Source: Apostichopus japonicus (Eukaryota > Echinodermata > Holothuroidea > Aspidochirotida > Stichopodidae). Taken from it: a stretch of 64,000 bases of DNA. The position numbers were made by a program, and so were the translations under genes. This document shows, piece by piece, positions 11,550 through 22,059 of the stretch; positions within the stretch are counted from its first letter, which is position 1; each line of letters starts with the position of its first letter. The notes under the pieces were generated by a model. The model was not told the DNA's origin. It did not search any database and saw only the letters and a list, made by a program, of their open reading frames with translations. The DNA lies in assembly GCF_037975245.1 (NCBI RefSeq), contig NC_092568.1, forward strand, positions 35,562,501 through 35,626,500. The letters run 5' to 3'.

Positions 11550-14500
11550 CTATATTTTGTGAGCTGCTCGTATCACAGAGAACTTAATCCCATGTTTATG
11601 ACAGCGATCTATCAGCGATGTCCGATGAAAGGCTGCTGCGGGTGTGTAAACGCCACCTCTGTGAGAATACGTAGATATAAGCATACAAAGATAGCAGGTT
11701 AGAGAAATGAACAAATTGATTGACACCTAAAACAATTAACACGCAGTGAATAAATATAAAGCCATATTTAATGGATTACATTTTGAGCGAGGGGGGGGGG
11801 GGGGTGGAGGATGATTCAGCGATATACAGATATGCGCACAAACACTGTAGGGGGAAAGGGTTCCCATAGGTGCATGGATGTCTGTAGGGTAATTCTTCCA
11901 TGATAGGTGGATATCGATACTATATCCTGCAAAGGCGCAAGGAAGTCCGTGGTATTTTGGTTATAGTGGCTTTAACGGAGTATTGCTGTGTTTGTGTCAT
12001 GCGTGTGTGAGGGTGGGGGGGGGTGGGGAAGGGGTGATATATTAAGAAAAACTTGTGAAAATATAACACCATATTACAAATAAAACTCAACACACTGTCA
12101 TAAAACTTGCTTGGCAAATCGTGGGACATTTGGGTGCGGGTGGGGGGGGGGGTGGGGGCGGTGTTACTGACAAAGATGTGATTACCTGTCTGGAAGATAG
12201 CTCGTTTCTTTAAGAATCGTCAGACCAGCTTGTATCATGCCAATCGGAGTTGTGACGTATGCCATTTCTAACAAAAAACAAACAAACTACAGTTCAAAAT
12301 ATTTCAAAACATACTTTATACAGGCCTTAGTATCGACCTTATGTCTATAAACTGCATATATAATCATTGCAGTTAATATATAGATCGCTGTTATTTTGGG
12401 CAAGTTACGAAGGCATATACTGTTGTATCAGAGTATATGAATTGAAGTACAGACCCATAGATTCGAGCTTTTGATAGCAGTTTCAGTTTCGATCATTTTG
12501 TAGATATTCTTATAAGTAGTACTGGAACTTGCACAAACTGATGTCGAAGACGTTATCAGATCCACATATATAGATATGTATAGATTGTCTTGACTTACGC
12601 AATAGAATGTGTCACCAACGGTCAATTATCAATTCTTCTTATGTCTACCCGACCCCTCCCCACCCCTTTGGGAACCAGGTAGTGTTTCGGGGACATCTAT
12701 GTCACCAGACCCCTGAAGTTTCTGACAGTATTATGAAATAGCAACACTATACTTAAGTTACTTCGCGAGCCCTCGGTATTTTTCCTGGCTCCCTAATTGC
12801 CACAGGTTCCTCCCTTATACCACTCAGCCTGATCAGCCCCTCGCATCGATTCTCTCTCTATGTTTATAAATCCCTAATTAAGGCATGACGTTGCATCCAT
12901 GATGACAAGTTCGTGTGTAATTGAACAATAATGTTGGGAGGTGTATGCTGCGTTGTTTTACCTCCATGGTTGTACTATGAGTCACATTGAGAGAGTTTGA
13001 ATTTCCGATCAATTGAAAACTGAAAACGCTCTTTTACAAACCTGGTCCACATACTTGAGTTATAATCGCCATATCTTCTTTTCCCGACTTTTCGACAGAT
13101 TTAGATGAGAAACCTCTACCTCTGAAGGTAAAGGTAAACGATGTGGTCGCCATCTGGGCCTCAGTGGGTCCCTCGTGGCTGAAAACTCCAAACGTGAACA
13201 TTTTTGGGTACTAATGTCAAAGGATTATTAACCATTAGTTAGACCAAAACAATGTTGACAAGAAATGTCAAAGTTTGGAAGGAAAATTAATTTGAAAGTC
13301 CTAATCATGGATTAAAAATGTAGACTTGAAAGTTAAACTTTTGAAGGACGATTATTTTGCAACTAAATTGTTGGCAAACCTGAGTTTCCTCATAAGAAGT
13401 TAGCCAATTTTGCAGACAAACGTAACATATTTGAGTGACACGAGACATATGTCGAATTGCCAGTTATAATATAACCAGTTGCCATTATTCTTGATTCAGT
13501 GTTGAAGTTAAGTTTCCGTAGATGTATGCAGGCAGATGGGCAAAAGTTGAGCGGCTGAAGGTCAAGGGGGTTTCAAAGGTCACGGGACATATTTTGTTAG
13601 CTTCTCGGCCTTTTGGCTAAGATCATAAGTAGTATCTCTTCCCTTTCGAGGGAAATGGTGATGCACACCTGACGATGATCACACAGTCACAGTCCCGATG
13701 CAAGGGGACTGGGGTTAGAAGCGGATCAGTCGTTCAGTAGTTTGGTTTTCGTGCCCAGGTTCTTTCCTGGGCGACTTTTTCTTAAAAAGTATATTTTGTT
13801 AGCACTGACGGGCAAGGTATAAATAATGTCTGTCTTTTGGTTTGTGCCTGTAACATTTAGTATGGGGGGGGGGGTGGGATGGGGCTTGCAAGCATGGCAC
13901 TCTATATAGAGGGTGCTAATCTGGCACCGATAGCTGTATACAATTGTCGGTATGTCATATTTCTTACATAACTTGACAATTTATCGAATGTCAGGTCAAT
14001 AAAATACAAGACAAATATCCTCAAATTTGCAAAAGAAAGCATACTTCATTTACATAAGAAAGAGTACTTCATTTTCATAAGAAAACAAACAAAGTTGCTT
14101 CATGAATTTACCTTGGAGAGAAGTTTTCGTCCACATCTGAAGATAGACAAGATCCCAATATTTATCATGACAAAGATAAATGACATCAAAGATAAGAAAC
14201 TCCGCCTAGTGTAACTTTGTCGATACTGCACCTGTCAATATTAAATGAACGAAACGATTGGAACAGTGCCCATTAATTGTTGTCTCTTAATTAATTTACA
14301 CACAATTATAGTATACATTCTAAGCCTGCCTATTGTAAGCTGGTTGCATGTCAGAGCAGGGAGTTGTTCCATATAACAACTCCCTGGTCAAAGGCATTTT
14401 TGAACACCCCACAGCCTCCCCGTGTCACTGTCCCTTCCCCCAGCTCCTTTCAAATTCTCCAATCTCACATTTACCTGTCTAGCAGCGGTTGCTCCTGTTT

Positions 14501-16151
14501 TCTAATCCTGTTGTAAAATCGAGACAGCCGATTGGTAACTGATGTCATGCATTGCAAAGAGAACTGAGAGGAAGATCAGAGCATCAAATTCCATTACACT
14601 CAGCAGTGGCGTAGGAAGGTACTTTTGAGTGGGGGGGGGGGCTGAAGACTGACGGCCGGCCTGGGGGAGGGGTCTAAGGGGAGGGGGTGTCCCCTCCTTT
14701 GGATTTTTTTTTGCATTTCCAGGTGGCCTCAGATGCAATTTGGTGCAATATAGCACACTTCAACACCCACTCCATTTTGTAACTAATTTTGCATTTTCAC
14801 CTGGCCTTAGATGCAATTTGGTGCTCCAAATGAGATTTTTTTTCTCATTTGGAAATGAAAAAGGGGGTTTCTGACTTGCGAAGCGGTGGGGGGGGGGGCG
14901 GAATGATACTTCCGCCCCCCATATTTTTCACTAGGGGGCTGGCGCCCCCAGCCCCCCGGTTCCTACGCCCTTGACACTCAGTAAAAGGAGATTAATTTCT
15001 TACCGGTCTTTCCTTCTTGGTCTCGTAAAGGTATCTCTGTGATCTATTGACAACACTGGCATCAGTACTGTTTAATGGTATGCACCAACCTCCACAGATA
15101 TCACTGTAGAACAGCGGGCCCCTGTATAGACATATAAAAACAAGTATTAAATAAAGTGGTATCAGGAAAAACGTGTGTTTTGAAGCTTAACAATATGAAT
15201 GTAAAAATTATTTGAATGGCCATAACGCCAACTTTAATTTACCTCTTGATTTTATTTGGAAAACTGCTAGAATTTTACAAATTCTATACAGGAAAGATAT
15301 ACGAGTCAAGCTGGTCGGTTACCGAGGACAATTATGTCACCAGGTTGCCCCCCCCACTCTATGGTACCCTCCATTCCCCCTTAAGTATATTATGAAGAGT
15401 ATATATTTTCCCGGGCACTCTTCACATTTTCTCGGCTCCCTAATTCCAAGGCCCCCCCCCCCCGACCAACTTGTGTCAGGTCTGATCCGATGTGCAAATA
15501 ACCTATTTTCCAGAAACAGAGTTCTTGTAAAAAATTATCCGTTATGTTAGAGAAAAACACGTATTCGAGTTAACATCAAGTGTATCGTGAAATTGTGATG
15601 TTTAAGGGACGCTCGAAAAGTTAGGCAACTACGGTACCTCGCAATTTTACCTTATCACGACGTAGTCCATTGAAAACACATAAAATCTACTAAGATGGAT
15701 GCTTCAGAGATTCAGCATGTACCTTGGTTTAAGTTTGGGCTTGCACTCAGGTAACGGAGCATAGTGAAACCTTTCACGTATTTCCTTAATCTCATTTCGA
15801 TTGGCTACAACGTGCACTGCAGAATTCAAAGTTCCAAAATTTAAGGTTGTTCCCTGTGTGTAAAATGAATGCGCAAGATTATCAGATGCAAACAGTCTTA
15901 GGCCTATAATTCAAACCGTCGTAATTATAGAGAAAAGAAGAGCAAATTAAGATTAATAGATTTATGATGATGACAATGAGGAAGATCATGCTGACGAAAT
16001 GAACAATAATGATGACGATTACTAACAGTACAATAAACAGTACAAAATATAACAATAGTCATATACCGATAACAGTAACAAGGTAATAACGATATGACGA
16101 TAATGATGATGATGATGACGACGACGACGACGACGATAATGATGATGATGC

Positions 16152-16242
<91 letters not shown>

Positions 16243-16290
16243 TGTGGTTGTGGTAGTGATGACTATGACGATGATGATGATGATGATGAC

Positions 16291-16363
<73 letters not shown>

Positions 16364-16764
16364 GTGGTGGTGATGGTTGTGGTGGTGATGACGATGACGA
16401 TGACGACGACGACGACGATGACGATGATGACGATGACGTTGACGATGATTTTGGAAGATTCTCAATCACAAATTGATTCAGTAATACATGATTTTGTTAT
16501 ACCTCTGGTCCATGGTGGGAGGCCTGATAACCTTCTACTGAATTCAAGATTCCTAGAGGTAGAGATAAAGAGAGACGGGAAGTAAGAAAGGAATAAAAAC
16601 AAAGTGAAGATTTCTGGGATCATTTATGCTAAGATGACTGCAATGAGAGGACTCAATGCAATTAGATGATAACAATCGAAGCAATAGATGCTAACCACAA
16701 AAACATAACCTTAAACCAGAGGAATGCAATATCTTTCAGTATAGATACACACTGCCCACGCATG

Positions 16765-16845
<81 letters not shown>

Positions 16846-19604
16846 GGAACGTCAGTCGGTGAGTTATGAATTAAAATAATTCAACTTTGAAACTTTTGTT
16901 GCCCTCTCTTTGTCTTTGGCAAATCCTTTCCATATTACTTTTTAGTCACATGAAATTTCAACCTGAATTTATTTTTATCATTTAAAATTTGACGGAACGT
17001 ATAGTCAGACTAATCATGAATTGCTATGAGATTTTTGAATTCAGCAGTACCGGAAAAAATAATCGCCCAAACGTTGCTTTCTAGTAAGTAGAGTGCATGT
17101 TGTTAGGAATTTGGTCTCAAAAGACAATTTAAACTTTCACGGAGCCTTAACACAAACAATCTCTAAATGTACAATCATATAGAATAATTCATTCTACCAG
17201 TGAAGCCGTGAAGTGACATACGTACGTTTGAGATCAGGACGAGAACACCACTTGATTTATCAAAATATGAAACTATTAATACATATAATGTGTTTTCTTT
17301 ATCATTTTCAAGGACATGAAATCAAAGTCAACATTTTCTTACCTGGAAATTGTTTCTTGACAAATAAGACTCCAAGATCTGAAGGAATGCTATCAAATCC
17401 ACACGCTTCTACAATGTATACTCCGGCCTTCTTGGCAGTCTCGTGATAATCAAGTTGTAACTTTTCAAGAAACTGCAGGAAGAGTTACATTTATGACGTA
17501 CAGTTGGTTGCTATTGTAAAGTAGGCTACGTATATATACTTGAGTATAAACGATACGGTCTACACACTGCAGAAACTAACGTGCATATTATTGCATCAAA
17601 GGTAGCAATGCATTTTAAAGTTTTAGTAAATTGTTATGTCAGTCCGAGGGAAAAACAAACACACATGAGTGCTCATAATGTCTCTAGCTGTTCCGGTTTT
17701 CAAGACTTCCAGCTTTCAATTATAACTGCTAAATATCAGGAACGCTCCTTTAAGGCTACACTGGCGATGTCGTCACGTCCTCAGTGGAGTGCGTACATGT
17801 TAATTTTAATCCTTTGTCTAACTCGACCAAAACATGTCCTATCTACTTCGTATGGACAATAGAGAACCCTTTGTTGACGTTCAACAACATTTGTCGGTTT
17901 CTTGTACATTGTTAATTAACGTGTTACTTGAGGCCATACTTGTAAGAGTCTTATGGTTCCAATGGATGTTTGTGTTGTATCTGAGGAACTGACCTAATGG
18001 TTTGTATATGTGTTCAACTGAACAGTACAACCACTTAAAATGACGAGCCACTAGTATTTAAATGATCATTTCTCATTTTCAGCTCTTATAGACATGTATA
18101 AACTGACAGCTTTAGTATTTTACGGTCTACATAATCAAACTTAATTTTGTGACTAAAGCAATCCTTTTAAAAATAGGTTGAAATGCATCGACAGACCGTA
18201 TGTATGAATGTACAGTATGTATGAATTTTAGTTCCTCCTGCAAGCAGGCACTCGCGAAGAAGCCATCATTGTCTTATCAAAGCCGCAAGCTGACCGAAGT
18301 CAGTCTCTTAGATTCATATTTAACGTCCATGATTATGAATTGTCAATTGTCAACAACTGTGTAACTTGACGACATACATTATTCTTGGGATGACTCGAAC
18401 TGGGGACCTTTTGATTGGAAGGCACCGGCGTTAACCACTAAGCTAGCACTCCTTGAGCTAACACTTCACACCGTTTATACAATTGTGTTTTTCTCTCAAA
18501 ACTACTTGGCATTTTGTGCCTATAAAGCAATCCTTTTTACAAGAGGTTAAAAAGCATCGACAGCCCGTTTATACAATTTTTTTTCCTTCTCAAACTTCAA
18601 TTCAGGCCTAAACGAATTGGAAACAAATTGTTATTACGATGAGAGGTCTGAAAGCAAATTGAATGACTACATCATTTTAACGAGAAAATATAAAAAAGAA
18701 TTTCAACAAAGTTCAGATTTTTAATTACATCGTCCTTCAAAATTGATTTACCTGTATTTCACCGCTGATATCAATGTGATGACATTTGTTTCTTATGCAA
18801 GCTTCCACCACAGGTACACCGTAGAAACGATACTGTTATAACATAAAAGAACTATAAGATTAAAACGTAGTCGGTTCGCCTCATGATCACGGAGGAATCG
18901 TTTATGACATGGAAATGTTAGATATGTTGTGAGTCTACATTACCAGGCAGTACTTAAAGTATAAGTAATTCTAACATGAAAAGATACTTGTTCCGCACGA
19001 CGTAATATTTACAACTATTCGATCCCTGTCACACAATTGAACGCACCCCACCCCCTTTCTCTATATCACGTAAGGTACCTCACTCCAGACTAAGTTGAAC
19101 ACTTTTAAGGTTGTCATGGGCTCTTCCGGTTTGTATACGCCTTGGCAAGTAGTGAGACATCAATTAAACTGGTCTTTCTCCTGTATGGATATAATTAACT
19201 GTTACTTTCCTGCTCTCATCTTCCCTCGCTTTTTTCCTACTCATGGAATGTAATACATATATATATTTAGAAAATGCAGAGATATTTACGATTTTAAATT
19301 TTTGACCATTGACTGCATGGTATGATGCAATACAGGATAAAATCTTACGGGACCAACAAGATTGAGCAAAAGCTTTCCTCGCCGACACATGGCGTCCAGA
19401 GATGCAACATCGCTCACATCTGCAGAAACGTATCCGACTTGCTTCAGGTTAACTCCTATCAACAAATATTCGAACATAAAACAGCTTTAACGGTGAAGTG
19501 TAGCCTACGTCAAGATTACTGTACTCACACAAAATATCTTAGAAATTCGAAACGTAGACACCTATTTGATCAAATTTGCAGACTGTTTGTGTCTATATAT
19601 AAAT

Positions 19605-19675
<71 letters not shown>

Positions 19676-19877
19676 AGATCAGCTGCGCTAACTATTTTAT
19701 ACCTGTCTTCCGTTCTGCCCAGTCCACTACGTTCCTCAATTTCTCTTCATTCCGCCCTGCAACAGCCCATTTCAAGCCAGGGTTTTCTTTGCAAACTTCA
19801 GCTAACTGTATAACACAATGTTTCCCCGTAAAGCCACTGGCGCCAAACAATACTATGTCGAATTCTTCAGAGGCCAT
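11550..19877 (-). CDS. SCCPDH-like oxidoreductase, copy B (one internal exon not found)
   Basis: Exons in transcript order: 19877-19703 (ATG), 19455-19349, 18832-18752, 17472-17343, [one missing], 15853-15723, 15121-15004, 14231-14112, 13210-13042, 12267-12186, 11658-11550 (stop TAG). The found exons give 1222 nt, about 407 codons; human SCCPDH is 429 residues. The N-terminus has a dinucleotide-binding loop with Gly12, Gly15 and Gly18 (LFGASGFTGKH). Then come LLLNLVGP, YRFYGVPVVEAC, HIDISGE and CGFDSIPSDLG, which are family signatures. The C-terminal half follows copy A: SQRYLYE, a hydrophobic helix, FSHEGPTEAQM, YVTTPIGMIQAGLTIL, GGVYTPAAAF. Phase 1 after 17343 and phase 0 at 15853 do not fit, so an exon of 3n+2 nt (about 16 residues by family alignment) is required between them, or has been lost. 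The start was chosen as the first ATG before the Rossmann strand. Substrate unknown. Confidence 0.88.
13589..13803 (+). mobile_element. SINE with U2 snRNA-like head and target-site duplication
   Basis: The element spans about 13599-13790. It opens with GCTTCTCGGCCTTTTGGC, then TAAGATCA and AGTAGTATCT, which matches the conserved 5' end of U2 spliceosomal RNA. The body then departs from U2: there is no branch-point-pairing or Sm region like that of U2. It contains ACACCTGACGATGATCAC and a hairpin GCCCAGGTTCTTTCCTGGGC. It is bracketed by a 13-base direct repeat, ATATTTTGTTAGC, at 13589-13601 and 13791-13803, the mark of LINE-mediated insertion. The last three bases overlap the head, so the real duplication is 10-13 bp. 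It lies in an SCCPDH-B intron, antisense to the gene. A related copy is at 51761-51946. Confidence 0.85.
14604..14973. mobile_element. hAT-type MITE, copy 1 (8-bp TSD)
   Basis: Perfect 8-bp direct repeats ACACTCAG at 14596-14603 and 14974-14981 flank terminal inverted repeats: CAGTGGCGTAGGAAGG on the left, and CAAGGGCGTAGGAACC read inward from the right. An 8-bp duplication with CA-starting ends is typical of hAT elements. There is no transposase frame, so it is non-autonomous (370 bp). The body is rich in G-runs with AAATGAGA and TCATTTGG palindromes. A related copy in opposite orientation is at 55753-56113. The right edge is about 22 bp from the donor of the SCCPDH-B exon ending at 15004. 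Confidence 0.92.
16094..16440. repeat. Long (GAT)n trinucleotide tract
   Basis: About 350 bp dominated by GAT/GAC/GGT triplets, the longest pure stretches being GAT. It lies in the SCCPDH-B intron where one coding exon is missing. The long Met/Val, His and Ser reading frames over it come from the triplet period and are not genes. Confidence 0.97.
16766..16846. repeat. (TA)n microsatellite
   Basis: About 80 bp of TA repeats in the same SCCPDH-B intron as the GAT tract. Confidence 0.95.
18228..18455 (-). mobile_element. tRNA-headed SINE, second family, minus-strand copy
   Basis: The minus strand reads a tRNA-like head with A-box TAGCTTAGTGGTTAACGCC and a B-box-like CAGTTCGAGTC. A body containing GACTTCGGTCAGCTTGCGG and GATAAG follows. 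The same order of words occurs on the plus strand at 39252-39450. The element lies in the SCCPDH-B intron between 17472 and 18752. Confidence 0.75.
19606..19679. repeat. (TA)n microsatellite in SCCPDH-B intron 1
   Basis: Pure TA run about 25 bp downstream of the exon 1 donor (19703) on the minus strand. Confidence 0.95.
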
Positions 19878-19914
19878 TTTTGTCAGCACCTCATTGGTGA
19901 TGAATTATGTAGGC

Positions 19915-19923
19915 CTATATATA
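19915..19923 (-). promoter_or_regulatory. Possible TATA box of SCCPDH-B
   Basis: TATATATAG on the minus strand lies about 38-46 bases upstream of the ATG at 19877. If used, the 5' untranslated region would be only about 10-15 nt. TA-rich words are common in this DNA, so this is weak. Confidence 0.25.
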
Positions 19924-20879
19924 CAGTGGTTATTGTGTCATGGACTTCTTGGTCTGCACACAAGATAATTTACATTTAAAGTTTAATCTGTACTTTGGAG
20001 TTTGAGTTGAGTGTGATTACGTTTCTTAATTAGATCAATATTTGATTGATACGGATTAAATCAACTAGACTAGTATATACATGGATATTTTGCATTAATT
20101 TTGTTAAATTAACAGACCTTTATCGTGTTTTTACACCAATATTGTATGTAATTTTAGTTCATTTGCTTGAAAATTGGTTTTATTTGAAATAGTGAAAGTG
20201 TCCAAAGTTTGGGAAATCTTAAAAAATAAGGTGTTTGCAGATGATTATAACAGTACAAAAGAGCTTGTGGTCGTCAAAATATTTAGAGCCGACCGGACCC
20301 GGAACCGGGAACAGGCTATACGTCAAGTTCCCCTGCCTCCTGCTCAATCTGGTGAAACTTTGAACCTGGAAGTGGCCCTTGGTATAATTATAAACTTAAG
20401 GTTTGAAAAAAAGCTTTTGAAAGAAAGTTTACCTTTTCATCAATTGAAAATGAAAATGCCAGCACGTCAGAAACACATTTTTTTCTTCAAATTGACATGC
20501 TACGTGCCACGCAGCAATGCGACAATTTGGTAATTTTCACCATTGCAAGATATGATATTATTATAATTTACAACTGTCAACTGGACAAATATTGTAAATA
20601 TGGCTTACCGTGTAACCAGGGCTAATGTTTTAGACAACTTACTCCAGCCAATTCGTAATTAGTTTGACAATAACATACATATTCGTCTTTTTTGTCCATT
20701 TTGTTTTGTAGTTGAAATTTGTTAATTATCAAAATTGTAAGATATATTGCAATTGCAATAACATCAATTGTACAATCAGCATGTAGCAATATAATCGAAA
20801 TATGCAAATAATTTTGACATTTGATCGCTGGAACGAATCACGTTTCACGAAGTAGCATAGCGCCATCTAATATAGGCCT

Positions 20880-21034
20880 CGACTGCGTACCGAATCCCTG
20901 TTCAATACATCATGGTTCAGACTACAGTTAAATAACAGGCTAAACTTAGGCCTAGGTTTCTCAGTGTGCACCGTTTACACAACCAACCTTAGGTTTCCTC
21001 TGTACTTTCACCAACACCACTTACAGTTCGCAAG
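20880..21034 (+). other. Possible 5' untranslated exon of the small proteolipid gene
   Basis: A good donor (CAAG|GTAAGG) ends at 21034, 1 kb before the acceptor at 22048, and lies in the space between the divergent SCCPDH-B and proteolipid genes. The left edge is a guess; no reading frame is involved. Confidence 0.3.
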
Positions 21035-22059
21035 GTAAGGCACACTCAGTATCACTCATGATTCATGATTATCCTTCTCATCATAAAAAGGCGTCGAACG
21101 GAATGGATGTAAGCAGATCCTGTGTCTTCGTTTACTAAACTACCAGCCTTTGGAGGCTATTTCTAGGGTACTACAATGAAGGCCCTAGCCTAACGTGAGC
21201 CAGTAATGTCTTTGCCTAGGCATTGGCTAGTTACAAAACGTAGGCCTACACTTCAGTAGTACTGTAGTTTTATTTCCAAGGAGTCCTACTTAGCAAAGTA
21301 TCGATCGCTATTCGTGTAAAATCATAGCGAACAGGTAGAAACTATACCTAGCCTATAAAAATCCTTGCCATTAAGCGAAAGATACCTAAACATATGATGA
21401 TACCAAACAGCTTAACTGAGCCTAGGCTAGTATGATATTCTAATGACATTGTATACTTAGCTGTAGGCTAGGGCTTCTCAATCAGAACTTGATGACAGCA
21501 AAGCAAAATACAACTTCATATACCTACAGGCTACAGGAATGTTTGGCTAACATCAACGTTAGTCTTACACTATAGTATAGTACCAACAGAAACTACCAAT
21601 TCAACAGGGTACTCGTGATACACATGAATTTAATTGAACAATTTTAAGCTAATTGCAACAACCAATTCTACATACGCTAGACTAACATTTGTTCTGGGTA
21701 TGTGTCATTAGTTTTGTCATGCTATGCTCCAACTGTAGAAAACTGAGTACCCATCAGTTGGAACCTCAATTCACCGTGCAGCGTAGTAGCCTCAATCATA
21801 AAACTATAATTTAAAAGTTAAAACTACACTTTCTTTGACATAAGAATTGTGTCGTTCTCAAATTTAAGGCCTGTAATCAGTTGTTCCACTGCAATTCTTC
21901 ATCACCCAGAATGGAGACTTAGTGGACTTGTGCACTTTTCTGAAATGATCTCTGTATATAACATTAACATTTACCCCTGTACAATACATATAAGTGAAAT
22001 ATAAATGAACCATAAAGGTTTTTCAAGCACTTTTGCTTCTTATTTCAGAAACAAGCACG

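Noticed and set aside
13599-13790. Functional U2 snRNA gene
   Set aside because: Only the 5' end resembles U2; the Sm site and 3' stem-loops are absent, and it has retroposon-type target duplications.
16022-16585. Poly-His, poly-Ser and poly-Met frames
   Set aside because: They are produced by the GAT triplet tract on both strands, with no flanking coding similarity.
20174-20533. 119-codon open frame
   Set aside because: No recognisable similarity, no splice context and low-complexity stretches; it lies between divergent promoters.
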